This document shows, piece after piece, positions 1 through 10,000 of a DNA stretch of 64,000 nt (positions are counted from its first letter, which is position 1; each line of letters starts with the position of its first letter). A model generated the notes under the pieces. That model was not told the DNA's origin. It saw only the letters and a list, made by a program, of their open reading frames with translations, and did not search any database. Origin of the DNA: Stieleria sp. JC731 (GTDB lineage: Bacteria; Planctomycetota; Planctomycetia; Pirellulales; Pirellulaceae); NCBI RefSeq assembly GCF_020966635.1, contig NZ_JAJKFQ010000005.1:708481-772480 (forward strand), written 5' to 3'. The position numbers and the translations under genes were made by a program.

Positions 1-1
1 G

Positions 2-874
2 CTGTTTTTGGACCGCTATAGCGAAGCGATCCGTGCCTTGAATCGTAGTCTTGCGATTGCGCAAGCACCGCAGGAGAAAAAGCTGTTAACGCTGGCTCTT
101 GGTGATGCGATCGTCGCATACGTCAACTTCATTGAGCAGTCGCCGACGGATACCGTCAGTGAGCGATTGCGGGTGATGAAGATGTTGGAGCTGGCAATCC
201 AGATCGCGCCAAACAACCCTCGCGTCGTGACGATGTTGGCCGACCACGTTCTGGCAAACCTGGACGAAACCAACGAAGAAATCATCAGCGTCCGCAACGG
301 ACTGGTGAAGGGATCGCCTCTCTGGATTTCACACTTCATCAAAGGAACCGCGGCCTTGATGAAGGATGACCAAAAAAATGCCGAGCTGCATTTGGGATTG
401 GCAGCAGACTTGTCCGAAGATCGCAAGAGTGCAGCGGTGCTGAACAATCTGGCCGTCGCGCTGGCGATGAGGGAGGAACCGGATCTGGAACGCGCCTACA
501 CTGTCTCTGATGAAGCGATCAAATTGGCCGGATCTGCCTCGCCCCACTTTTACGAAACACGCGGACAAATCCTGTACCGTTTGGAACGATTCCGCGATGC
601 GATTACGGACCTTGAACGGGCACTTCCTGCGCCCTCATTAAAGCTGAATGCACATCGCATGCTGGCGAAATGTTACGACGAAGTCGGTGACAGCGAACTC
701 GCACAGCAGCATCGTGATGAAATTGCCAAGCTGGAAAAAGAGTCGGCGGCGGGCAATTTAGATTTTGGCGGGAACGGCAAAAAGCAGGACTCAGCCATCG
801 AAGAGTCAAATGACAACGAGTCAGCGGAGTCAGATGAGGCGGCGTCATCAGCGGAAGTGACTCCGTCGCAGTGA
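2..874 (+). CDS. TPR-repeat protein, 5'-truncated by window edge
   Basis: The reading frame is open to the left edge of the window, so the true start lies upstream; the first in-window candidate (TTG at 8) is probably internal. The visible ~290 residues contain helical pairs with TPR-like spacing, for example RYSEAIRALNRSLAIA near the beginning and RFRDAITDLERAL near residue 200, with LNNLAVALAM between. The C-terminal ~40 residues are acidic and Ser/Glu/Asp-rich and look disordered. TPR proteins are protein-interaction scaffolds; the partner cannot be deduced here. No catalytic motif is visible in the part present, but an N-terminal domain could lie outside the window. Confidence 0.8.
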   Translation: MFLDRYSEAIRALNRSLAIAQAPQEKKLLTLALGDAIVAYVNFIEQSPTDTVSERLRVMKMLELAIQIAPNNPRVVTMLADHVLANLDETNEEIISVRNGLVKGSPLWISHFIKGTAALMKDDQKNAELHLGLAADLSEDRKSAAVLNNLAVALAMREEPDLERAYTVSDEAIKLAGSASPHFYETRGQILYRLERFRDAITDLERALPAPSLKLNAHRMLAKCYDEVGDSELAQQHRDEIAKLEKESAAGNLDFGGNGKKQDSAIEESNDNESAESDEAASSAEVTPSQ

Positions 875-1044
875 CGACAGTTTTGTCCGGCATCAGCCGT
901 AGCCAAAGCTGCGATTGTCGATTTGGCGATGCGTCGCCGTTATAAGCGGAATCCGCAGGCGAAATTTTTCAGATATTGACGCCTGTGGAGATTGGTGGAT
1001 TTATCCATTTGGGCTGACATTGCCGACTGATCAGAGGTAGGATT

Positions 1045-1074
1045 GGTAGCGGATCGGTCAGCCGATCTACTACC
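1045..1074. promoter_or_regulatory. Imperfect dyad upstream of small membrane protein
   Basis: Arms 1045-1057 and 1062-1074 are complementary at 11 of 13 positions around a TCAG loop, with a perfect GATCGG/CCGATC core. It ends 36 bases before the ATG at 1111, so it could be a leader hairpin or an operator. There is no T-tract, so it is not a typical terminator. The role is inferred from position only. Confidence 0.4.
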
Positions 1075-1110
1075 TACATGGCGGTACTCCTAGGTTGAAA
1101 AAGTCGGTCA

Positions 1111-1500
1111 ATGGCGCGGTTTGGCATCGTATCTGGACTTTTGTTGTGTATTGACACCGCGATGGCGCTGTTCGGGTCCATCGAAAAAGTCCCTCTGCTA
1201 TTTATCCCCATGATGTTGGGGATTCCGATCCTGTTTTTCGGGGTTGTGGCACTGAATCCCCATCGAAAGCGGCAAGCATTGGCGACCGCTGCAGGGGTTG
1301 GCAGTTTGGGGTTATTGATCGGCTGTGGCCAAATTTTTCATTTTATGGCCGTCTGGAAAAACGCCGGTAATGTGAACCTGCATTTTGCCAGAATTGTCGC
1401 GGTGATGATCGCGATTTGCATCGCGTTTGTGATTGGCTATTGCTGGACAATGGTTCGCGGCCAAGGATTTCGCCTGCGACGGTCGACATCGGTCCGCTAG
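1111..1500 (+). CDS. Small integral membrane protein, unknown function
   Basis: A 129-residue protein with about four hydrophobic segments (roughly residues 4-22, 27-48, 58-78 and 90-113), followed by a short basic tail rich in Arg. It is therefore very likely an inner-membrane protein. I recognise no family or catalytic motif. The ATG at 1111 is the first methionine, and an imperfect dyad lies just upstream. It stands alone: the preceding TPR gene ends 236 bases upstream and cimA begins 386 bases downstream. Regular hydrophobic segmentation supports it being real; the function is unknown. Confidence 0.6.
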   Translation: MARFGIVSGLLLCIDTAMALFGSIEKVPLLFIPMMLGIPILFFGVVALNPHRKRQALATAAGVGSLGLLIGCGQIFHFMAVWKNAGNVNLHFARIVAVMIAICIAFVIGYCWTMVRGQGFRLRRSTSVR

Positions 1501-1837
1501 TGATCGGTTCGTGAATGATTAAATCGGCGGCAGCCTGTCGGTGAGTTTCTAAGCTGTCGGCTGACATCTGTCCTTTGCCGCCGTGGACCGGGTGAATTGA
1601 CACGATTGACGAACGTTACGTCCAAACGTATTCTCAGCGGACGTCGAAAAACGCAACCACAACATCGAAAATGTCTCCAAAGACTGTAAGTGCCATTTTT
1701 ACCGGCGTCATTACTTGCCGCGTCCCTGGCTCGATTTGCCAGTGATGACGCGGGGGAAACGACGCCCTGGAATTCCCTTCACGATCGCTTCGACGTGAAG
1801 ACAGAACCCGGAGACGCGGCAGTTCAAGCATACAGCA
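1501..1837. other. Intergenic region without a supported gene
   Basis: About 340 bases between the small membrane protein and the cimA leader terminator. Short open frames exist on both strands (for example 1690-1884 on the plus strand), but they run through the terminator hairpin or lack protein-like composition. It probably holds the cimA operon promoter; I cannot place -35/-10 boxes with confidence. Confidence 0.5.
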
Positions 1838-1870
1838 CCCCCGTAGCATTCCCGCTTCGGGGGTTTTTTT
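1838..1870 (+). terminator. Rho-independent-type terminator or attenuator ahead of cimA
   Basis: CCCCCG at 1838-1843 can pair with CGGGGG at 1858-1863, and a shorter alternative stem CCCG/CGGG sits at 1851-1861. Seven T residues follow at 1864-1870. The signal ends only 16 bases before the cimA ATG at 1887. It could end an upstream transcript, or act as a leader attenuator for the cimA-valS operon. The hairpin is seen directly; the regulatory role is inferred. Confidence 0.6.
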
Positions 1871-1886
1871 GTAAATCAAAGTAGCC

Positions 1887-3482
1887 ATGACTTCCAAATC
1901 AATCCAAATCTACGACACCACACTCCGCGATGGCTCGCAGGGCGAAGGTGTCAGTTTCTCGCTCAACGACAAGATTCAGATCGCCTTGCGGTTAGCCGAA
2001 ACCGGAGTCGACTTTATCGAAGGCGGCTATCCGCTGAGCAACGAAAAGGACGTCGCCTTCTTTGAGAATATCCGCAAGCATGACTTGGGCGGAACGAAGG
2101 TTTGCGCGTTCGGAATGACTCGTCGCCGGTCGATGAAAGCCGAAGATGATCCGGGCATGCAAGCCTTGGTCGCCGCACAAACGCCTGTCATCACCGTTGT
2201 AGGTAAGACTTGGGACTACCACGCGACTGAAGTCTTGCGTGTCTCGCTACAAGAAAACGTCGACATGATCGGCGAAAGCGTTGCGTTTTTGAAAAAGTCT
2301 GCGGACGTCATTTACGACGCCGAACACTTCTTTGATGGGTATCGTGCCAACCCAGAATACGCGATCGAAACTTTGCGCGCGGCCGCTGCCGGTGGCGCAA
2401 CCACGATGGCGCTGTGCGACACCAATGGAGGATCCCTGCCTGAGCAGATCGCGGAAATTACCAAAGCTGCGATGGAAGGGTTGAAGGATTTCCCCGAAGT
2501 CATCTTTGGGATCCATTGCCACAACGATAGCGAACTTGCCGTCGCGAACTCTTTGGCTGCCGTTGATGTTGGCGCGATGCAAGTCCAAGGCACTATCAAC
2601 GGAATCGGCGAACGTTGCGGCAACGCCGACTTGTTGTCCGTGATTGGTAACTTGGCCTTGAAGAAAAAAGGCTACACGGTCTTGGGCGGGAAAGGACTTC
2701 AGCACCTAACTGAACTGAGTCGCTTCGTCTATGAAACCGCAAACCTGCAATGGCGTGGCAATCAGCCCTTCGTGGGGCAGAGTGCATTTGCACACAAAGG
2801 CGGAATGCATGTCCATGCGATCAACAAAGCGGCCTCGACTTACGAGCACATCAATCCTGAATTGGTCGGGAATGAACGCCGGATTTTGGTGAGCGAGCTA
2901 TCAGGACGCAGCAATATCGCGGCGGTGGCAAGCCAGCACAGCATCGAAAACGATCGTGAAGTTCAGGACAAAATCTTGTCCGAAGTGGTGCGTCTGGAGA
3001 ACCAGGGCTTTCAGTATGAGAACGCCGCGGGCTCATTCGACTTGCTAATCAAACGCACAATTGGATCGTTTACGCCGCATTTCAGCCCGATCAAATACCG
3101 AGTCGTGGCGGGGGAAACATCGGCCGATGAGAAAGATGTTTACGCCGAAGCGATTCTGAAAATCCGTGTCGGCGACCAAGATTGCTTCGCCGCTGCCGAG
3201 GGGCACGGACCTGTTAACGCGCTCGATTCGGCACTGCGTCAGGTGTTGTTGCCGTTCTATCCGTCGCTACGCGAAATGCACTTGGTCGATTACAAGGTGC
3301 GGATCTTTAATAACGGCAGCGGGACCGCTGCGGGAACACGCGTCAACATTGAAAGTGCCGACCAAAACGAAAGCTGGGGCACGATCGGCGTCAGCGACAA
3401 CATCATCGAAGCTAGTTTCCAGGCTTTAATCGATTCAGTCGAATACAAATTGCACAAAGACAACATTACTCCAGCGACATGA
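1887..3482 (+). CDS. cimA: (R)-citramalate synthase
   Basis: A 531-residue enzyme of the alpha-isopropylmalate/homocitrate synthase (DRE-TIM) superfamily, which condenses pyruvate with acetyl-CoA to citramalate in the threonine-independent route to isoleucine. The N-terminus has the catalytic DTTLRDG motif (residues 10-16), and the metal-binding GIHCHND motif is near residue 210. A C-terminal allosteric (LeuA dimer) domain covers roughly residues 390-520. The long form and the sequence GEGVSFS after the first motif fit CimA better than LeuA, but substrate specificity is inferred from family resemblance. Its TGA overlaps the valS ATG in a 4-base ATGA junction, so the two genes are probably translationally coupled. 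A terminator-like hairpin lies just upstream. Confidence 0.88.
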   Translation: MTSKSIQIYDTTLRDGSQGEGVSFSLNDKIQIALRLAETGVDFIEGGYPLSNEKDVAFFENIRKHDLGGTKVCAFGMTRRRSMKAEDDPGMQALVAAQTPVITVVGKTWDYHATEVLRVSLQENVDMIGESVAFLKKSADVIYDAEHFFDGYRANPEYAIETLRAAAAGGATTMALCDTNGGSLPEQIAEITKAAMEGLKDFPEVIFGIHCHNDSELAVANSLAAVDVGAMQVQGTINGIGERCGNADLLSVIGNLALKKKGYTVLGGKGLQHLTELSRFVYETANLQWRGNQPFVGQSAFAHKGGMHVHAINKAASTYEHINPELVGNERRILVSELSGRSNIAAVASQHSIENDREVQDKILSEVVRLENQGFQYENAAGSFDLLIKRTIGSFTPHFSPIKYRVVAGETSADEKDVYAEAILKIRVGDQDCFAAAEGHGPVNALDSALRQVLLPFYPSLREMHLVDYKVRIFNNGSGTAAGTRVNIESADQNESWGTIGVSDNIIEASFQALIDSVEYKLHKDNITPAT

Positions 3483-6400
3483 ACGAAAACTCCATCCCGA
3501 TTCGGTTCGATCACTCAACCGCGGCCGAAGAAATCGCACAGCGGTGGGAAAAAGCTGGATGTAGCCACGCAGAGGTCAATCCAGACAAAAAGCCCTACAC
3601 GATTGTTATTCCGCCGCCTAATGTCACCGGTGCGCTGCACCTCGGTCACGGTTTGAACAACACCCTGCAGGATGTTTTGATTCGAACCAAACGCATGCAG
3701 GGATTTGAAACCCTCTGGATGCCTGGCACGGACCATGCCGGGATCGCTACCCAGGCGGTCGTCGAACGTCGATTAAAATCACAAGAGAATCTTTCGCGTC
3801 ACGATATCGGACGCGAAGGGCTGGTGAGCCGTATCTGGGATTGGAAAGATCAATACGAGAAACGAATCCTTGGACAGCTTAAACGCATGGGCTGTAGCTG
3901 CGACTGGCGGCGAACCAGATTCACGTTGGATCCGATGTGTGCCGCCGCAGTACGGGCAACTTTCTTCGATCTGTTCAATAAGCAGCTGATCTATCGCGGC
4001 AAACGCTTGGTCAACTGGGACACGTTTTTGCAGACAGCTGTCAGCAATGACGAAGTCGAAAATGTGACCAAGAAAGGTCACTTCTATCACTTCCGTTATC
4101 CGGTTATCGATCCCCAAGAAGGCGAGCCCGCGTTCGTTGAAATCGCAACGACTCGGCCTGAGACGATGCTGGGCGATACCGCGGTCGCGGTTCATCCCGA
4201 TCCGGCTGCGGCTCTCGACAAGCTCGAAAAAGAACTTCAGGAAAAGCTCTCGTCGGTGGCTACGAAAGAGAAGCCTGAAATTCAGTCACAGCTTGATGCG
4301 ATCATCGAACGTCGTCAGACAATGTTGCCGAAGTTGGAATTGCTGCGCGACATGGCTGCTGACGGTCGGAAATTGATGCTGCCCTTGGCCGATCGAGAGA
4401 TCCCCTTGGTCACCGACCAATGGGCGAAGCCCGAACTGGGCTCCGGCTGCGTGAAAATCACGCCAGCACACGACCCGAATGACTATGAAGTTGGGAAGCG
4501 GCAACAGCTGCCGATGATCAACATTCTGAATGCGGACGGAACGATCAATAATGTCGTTCCCGCTTACGAAGGCTTGACCATTCCGCAAGCACGCAAACGC
4601 GTCGTTGCCGATCTGGAAGCCGCCGAACTGCTCGGTGATATCGAAGACCGCGATATCGAAATGCCGCTATCGGATCGAAGCAAGACCGCAATCGAGCCCT
4701 ACTTGGCGGATCAGTGGTTCGTCAAAATGGACGAGCTTGCCCAGTCAGCGATGGATGCTGTCAGCGACGAACGGGTCAAGATTTTTCCGACTCGCTACCG
4801 CAAAGGGTACTTGGACTGGTTGGGGGAAAAGCGTGACTGGCCTGTCAGTCGTCAGCTTTGGTGGGGACACCGAATTCCAATTTGGTCCGCGACGTTTGAT
4901 ACCGAATCCGAAGCCACTGCGATTTGCGACAAAGCAAAATCGTTGGGCGATGATAGTCAGCTGTCGGCAATCGTTCAGGCAGACGAAGATGCCGGAACCT
5001 TCAGTGTGTTCGTTTGCTTGCGAGCTGAGGATTCCCCGATCGAACCCAAGCTCGAAGCGCTGCGTTTGGTACGCGATCCCGATGTTCTGGATACATGGTT
5101 TTCTTCTGCGCTCTGGCCGCACAGCACGCTGGGCTGGCCACAGAAAACGGCGGAACTGGAATACTTTTATCCGACGTCAACACTTTGCACGTCCCGCGAC
5201 ATCATCACCCTTTGGGTTGCCCGAATGGTCTTGATGGGGCTTAACAACCTCGGCGAAATCCCATTCGATCAGGTCTACATCCACCCGACCATCCTGGATG
5301 GCCATGGGGAACGGATGAGCAAGAGCAAGGGGAACGGTGTTGACCCAATTGATGTGATCGAAAAGTTTGGTCCGGACGCTCTACGATTCGGATTGACCGA
5401 GATCGCGACGGAAACACAAGACGTTCGGATGCCGGTGCAGTACGAGTGCCCGCATTGCGAAAAGCTGGTCGACCAAACAAAGAAGAATCGCACATCGCCG
5501 ACGATCAAATGCCCCGGTTGCAAAGAGATCTTTTCAACACAGTGGGCCGAAAGCGAGGAAGACAAGACGCACCCGAAAGGCGCCGTCGTCAGCGAAAAAT
5601 TTGAGAACAGTCGCAACTTTGTAAACAAGTTCTGGAACGCGTCTCGTTTCGTACTGATGAATTTGGAAGGCTTCAAGCCAGAACAAATCGACGTCGCGAC
5701 CTTGCCTGTTGAAGACCGATGGTTGCTAAGTCGGCTGTCTGCGGTCACGCAACAAGTCACCGATGCGATCGAGCATTTCCGGTTCGCAGAAGCTCGCAGT
5801 GTGATCTACGACTTTGCGTGGAATGAATTCTGCAGCTTCTACGTCGAAATCGCAAAACCACGATTGTCCGATGAGTCCACACGAGGTCTAAGCCAGAACG
5901 TGATCGTTCACGGTTTGGATACGTTGCTGAAACTTTTGCACCCGATTACGCCGTTTGTCACCGAATCGATTTGGGGCTTCTTAGGCGAAATCGCTCCTGA
6001 GCGTGGACTGGATCCGAAAGCGGCAAGCGAGTTGTTGATGGTTGCCCCCTGGCCGATCGCTGACTTGTCGCACCAAGATAAATCGATCGAACGACAGTTT
6101 TCCGAATTCCAGCAAGTCGTTGGTGCGATCCGCCAGATTCGTGCAAGCCAGTCGATCAAGCCACAGGAAACGGTGCCGGTTTCGATCACTTGCAGCGAGT
6201 CCAGCCAGAAACTGCTCAAGCCGATGTCGGCATACTTCGGAGCCCTTGCCGGCGCCGAGGTCGTTGCTGTTGGCCCCGATACGAAGCCATTCGAAACGGA
6301 CGCTCCACTGACGATCCCGGGAATCGGCATCGAAGTCCATGTTGACCTTGAAAAGTTCATTGACGTTGAAGCCGAGCTTTCGCGGTTGGAAAAACTGCTT

Positions 6401-6580
6401 GGGCAGATCGTCAAGCAAGTGGCCGGAAAGGAATCGAAACTGTCAAACGAAAACTTTGTTTCGAGAGCACCTGCCGACGTTGTCGAAAAGGAACGTTCTT
6501 CTTTAAGCGACTTGATTGCTCGGCAGGCTTCTGTGGAAGCGGATATCAAAAAGCTGCAGGAGAAAGCATCATCCGACTGA
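3479..6580 (+). CDS. valS: Valyl-tRNA synthetase with an extra zinc-ribbon-like insertion
   Basis: This 1033-residue class I synthetase charges tRNA-Val. The HIGH motif appears as HLGH at residues 54-57 and KMSKS as RMSKS at 612-616. The connective-peptide editing domain lies roughly between residues 200 and 450, the anticodon-binding domain between 700 and 870, and a coiled-coil C-terminal arm (about 960-1030) ends the protein. Just after RMSKS, C657/C660 and C678/C681 form two CPxC knuckles, a zinc-ribbon-like insertion that I do not associate with standard bacterial ValRS. The start ATG overlaps the cimA stop. The gene end overlaps a small downstream frame through a CTGA junction. At 1033 residues it is somewhat longer than the usual ~880-950. 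Confidence 0.95.
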   Translation: MNENSIPIRFDHSTAAEEIAQRWEKAGCSHAEVNPDKKPYTIVIPPPNVTGALHLGHGLNNTLQDVLIRTKRMQGFETLWMPGTDHAGIATQAVVERRLKSQENLSRHDIGREGLVSRIWDWKDQYEKRILGQLKRMGCSCDWRRTRFTLDPMCAAAVRATFFDLFNKQLIYRGKRLVNWDTFLQTAVSNDEVENVTKKGHFYHFRYPVIDPQEGEPAFVEIATTRPETMLGDTAVAVHPDPAAALDKLEKELQEKLSSVATKEKPEIQSQLDAIIERRQTMLPKLELLRDMAADGRKLMLPLADREIPLVTDQWAKPELGSGCVKITPAHDPNDYEVGKRQQLPMINILNADGTINNVVPAYEGLTIPQARKRVVADLEAAELLGDIEDRDIEMPLSDRSKTAIEPYLADQWFVKMDELAQSAMDAVSDERVKIFPTRYRKGYLDWLGEKRDWPVSRQLWWGHRIPIWSATFDTESEATAICDKAKSLGDDSQLSAIVQADEDAGTFSVFVCLRAEDSPIEPKLEALRLVRDPDVLDTWFSSALWPHSTLGWPQKTAELEYFYPTSTLCTSRDIITLWVARMVLMGLNNLGEIPFDQVYIHPTILDGHGERMSKSKGNGVDPIDVIEKFGPDALRFGLTEIATETQDVRMPVQYECPHCEKLVDQTKKNRTSPTIKCPGCKEIFSTQWAESEEDKTHPKGAVVSEKFENSRNFVNKFWNASRFVLMNLEGFKPEQIDVATLPVEDRWLLSRLSAVTQQVTDAIEHFRFAEARSVIYDFAWNEFCSFYVEIAKPRLSDESTRGLSQNVIVHGLDTLLKLLHPITPFVTESIWGFLGEIAPERGLDPKAASELLMVAPWPIADLSHQDKSIERQFSEFQQVVGAIRQIRASQSIKPQETVPVSITCSESSQKLLKPMSAYFGALAGAEVVAVGPDTKPFETDAPLTIPGIGIEVHVDLEKFIDVEAELSRLEKLLGQIVKQVAGKESKLSNENFVSRAPADVVEKERSSLSDLIARQASVEADIKKLQEKASSD

Positions 6581-6921
6581 ACCACGACCCACAATTTGAT
6601 AAAGGCCAACCGGAGCGTACCGAGTTTGTACGCCATGCCATCCGGGTTGCGCTGAAAGATCGCAAGCTGGCTATGAAAGGGCACGTTGCAGCGGAAGGCG
6701 TCTGCCGTGTTCTGTTGGAATTGGCTGTCGATCATTTCGCCGAAGCCGGCAAAGACGAATTAACCGCATGGGAATTTGGTAGCAGCCAAGCCCTGGGGCA
6801 ATTCGTTTTTCAGCTCGCCGACCAAGGTGCCATCGAACTTGCCGACAATGATCGCCCCGAAGATTTCGACGGTTGGTACGACTTGGGTAAAGATCCCAGT
6901 ACCTGGGGCCTGCAGTGGTAG
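6577..6921 (+). CDS. Small conserved-looking protein coupled to valS, probable CTG start
   Basis: The protein-like frame, about 114 residues and ending in GLQW, extends well upstream of its first ATG (6673), back to the end of valS. No ATG, GTG or TTG is found there. A CTG at 6577 overlaps the valS TGA as CTGA, mirroring the ATGA junction between cimA and valS, and AGGAG lies at 6558-6562. I therefore place the start at 6577; ATC at 6571 or 6568 are alternatives. The protein has an amphipathic helical middle and an acidic C-terminus with many Trp and Asp residues. I do not recognise a family. Its position suggests co-expression with branched-chain amino acid synthesis and valine charging. Confidence 0.55.
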   Translation: MNHDPQFDKGQPERTEFVRHAIRVALKDRKLAMKGHVAAEGVCRVLLELAVDHFAEAGKDELTAWEFGSSQALGQFVFQLADQGAIELADNDRPEDFDGWYDLGKDPSTWGLQW

Positions 6922-7020
6922 CCGACGATTCTTGTCGGACGCTGTTTCTTAAATGCTGGGATTGAATCCCGGATTTCAGAAGCGATTTGGAAAAAATCTA
7001 GTTTTCCATGTCGGGTAGAT

Positions 7021-7080
7021 ACATGAGTGGTCGCAGGGAAGTCACGGAAGGATATTTCCGTGCCCCGCCATTACTCATGT
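7021..7080. promoter_or_regulatory. Nested long dyad in the leader of the dockerin protein gene
   Basis: Outer arms ACATGAGT (7021-7028) and ACTCATGT (7073-7080) are perfectly complementary. Inside them CACGGAA (7043-7049) pairs with TTCCGTG (7056-7062). The 60-base structure ends 14 bases before the ATG at 7095, so the transcript leader could fold into a two-tier hairpin. No T-tract follows. A regulatory leader or protein-binding site is plausible but unproven. Confidence 0.5.
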
Positions 7081-7094
7081 GTTAACGAAATCGC

Positions 7095-10000
7095 ATGCGA
7101 TTCTCTTTGCGCTCTGGATTGCCCTCAAAGCCTGCCGAAAAATCCCGGCGTCGACGTCATCGTACCCTTCTGAAAGTCGAAGTCCTGGAAGACCGCAGGG
7201 TTCTCGCTTCGTTGGGCGCTTTTGTTGATGACGGCAGCGATCGAGTCTATGTATTCGATCCCGAAACAGATCAGGTTACTGGTTGGGTGGCGATTTCTGA
7301 TACTGAGTTGAAAGGCGACATTGATATCACCAGTGACGGATCAAAAGCATTTGTGACTGATTTTGCCAGGAGGATTTGGGTGGTCGATTTGACGCAAAGT
7401 CCGCCCAAGCTGGCATCGGGTAACAATCCGATTTCGATCAGCAATCGCGGGGAGGATGTCGAACTGACCGCAGACAATCGTTTTCTATTGGTGACCAATG
7501 GCAACGGATGTGATTCGCCACCGTGTACAGCCGAACCCATTTCTGTGGTGAATGTGGAAACGCAGCGAGAGGTTTCGACACAGCTATTGGGGAATTCGAC
7601 TCCCAATGCGGTTGTCGTTACGAAGGACGGTACGGTGTTGGCGGGGCGATACGACGCGTCGTTGGTGCACCGATTGACGTTGGGCCCGAATGGGCAGTTG
7701 CAATACACGGGCGAAACGCTTGATGTAATAAAGCCTATTAACATCGCGAAGCACGTCGAAGATCGATATGCGGTGGTGTTTGGCTATGATCGTTCGACGT
7801 CTGTTGGAGCTCTGACAACTGTTGACTTGGATGACTTTTCGGTCAGCGATGTCGAGTACTTGCCAAGCGAAATGGCAGGTGTGGCCGGTATGTTTTCAGA
7901 TGACGGAAGCATTCTGTATACACGCGTTCTTCATCTCGGAACATCAGCGGCCCGTCTTATGGCTCATCAATTCGATGGTAGTAGCGGACGCGTTGGGAAC
8001 CTGCTGTTTGATGTTCCAGCTCCAACGTTAGTAGGCTATTTCGGCATCGAGCAGATCGCGATCAGTCCTGATAGCACGGAAGTCTTTGTTCCCAACGGCG
8101 AAGACAATCGCATTGACGTTTACGATGCGTTTGATGGTCAACTGCTGCGGTCCTTCACCGGCAGTGGCGTTGATGCACCGACGGGTATCCGTGTGCTTGA
8201 CACTAATCAGGTTCCTATTGCCAACATCGGCGGCCCCTATGCTGTCGCGGTTGGACAGTCAGTAGTGCTGGATGCCGGTGCGACAACGGATGACGACCAT
8301 TCGCTTGCAGAACTGCAGTTCACTTGGGACCTCGATGGTGACGGAATTTTTGGTGAAGTTGGATTGTCTGCGGCGCATGGAGACGAGGTCGGGAAGAATC
8401 CAATATTTCATTCGCTCGGTATTGGAGCTGGAACGCCGTTTCCGGTTTCAATGCAAGTGGTTGATCCACGTGGCGCGATATCCACCGATTCAACCACCGT
8501 CGAAGTCGGCTATGCACCTGATATAACCCTTCGGGCGAGCGACATTCGTATCACGTCCGGCGATCCGCAGCCCGGCGAAGACATTTTTGTGGTCGCTACC
8601 ATTCGCAATGCTGGCCTTCGCGATACCGGAAATTTCCATGCAACGTTGTTCGATTTTGCTGACGAAGTGGCGGACGTCGAAGTCGGGAATTTGACGCCCG
8701 GTCAATCGATCGACGTGCACTTTCCCGCACAGCAATTTCCAGAAAGCTATCGCCTGTTCACTGTGAAGCTGGATCCGCAAAACTCTGTTATTGAACTTGA
8801 AGAACGAAACAATGAAAGCGGCATCGTCGTCAAAATTGGCGAGCCGATCTTTGGGACTGGTGATGCTTCTGTAGTATTCACAATGAGCGATATGTTTGGC
8901 GGCACTGCTTCAAACGCGATCATTGTCGGCGGATATGTGGACTATAACTTTGTCAACATTGTTGGCGAACGAGATTATCCCATGCAGGGTGCGTCCGTCG
9001 TCGTCAAGATTCTGAATCCGGTGACATTGGAACCGATATCCCAATTCAGTGGTTCACACACCAATTCGGAAGGGCGTTTTCGCCAGTCGGTATTACTGCC
9101 GACACAGACCGGAACTTATCCGATGCTGGTTGAAGTAAGCGACGGCACGCTGACTGATTCAAAACTGGTGCAACTCAATGTCGGAATCGCTACGACTTCG
9201 ATCCCCAATAAACCGGCTGCAATAGCGCCACCTCCCGGCGGAACCGTGTCGGGGGGATCTCCGTTTGCAATCAGCGGAAGCGGCGGGCCGGGCGGCGCGC
9301 AGCCCAGCGATGTCTTTGTCTTCTCAGATGATATCGTGATTAGCCATCAACCTACGGATATTGGTGAAACCGTATCGGTGGGCGCGTTTATTCAGTATTT
9401 TGGCGAGCAAGCAGTTAATGATGTTCAAGTTTCCCTGAGCGACCTTTTCCCATCCAATGGTCAATGGGAAAGCTTACAAATTGCCTCTGCTGTTATCGAT
9501 TTTCCGGTGGCGCCTGCCAGCATTCCTACTTTCGTCACTATCGCAGCACCTTGGACGAACACTCAAGCCGGCGCCCATCTGATTCAGGTCGCGATCGATG
9601 ACCAGAACTTGACTGACGATTCCGGCGAAGTCGTATCCCAGTATCGAGGAAATGACCTTGCGACCAGATTGGTCAATGTGGGGGTACCTCCGAACGATCT
9701 GCCAATCAGTCACCAAGTTCAGTTGTTGATCGACGCTGACGGAAACGCCATTCCGACACCAGGTGATACGCTGCGATACGTTTCCACGATCGTCAACAAC
9801 AGCCAACGAGTACTCACAAACGGCAAGTTGACAGCACAGTTCGACAGCCGAGTGGTCCAATCGATCTTTATCCAGACCGTCGGTGCATTTCGAAACGGAA
9901 ATCAAGTACAGCGAGACCTACCAAGTCTAGCGCCCGGTGGATCTGCGACGATGACTGTTGATGTCGTACTCAATGAAATCCAACAGTTTCCTGCGGGATA

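Noticed and set aside
1690-1884. Plus-strand 64-codon frame before cimA
   Set aside because: It runs through the terminator-like hairpin and T-tract and ends inside the cimA leader; its translation is not protein-like.
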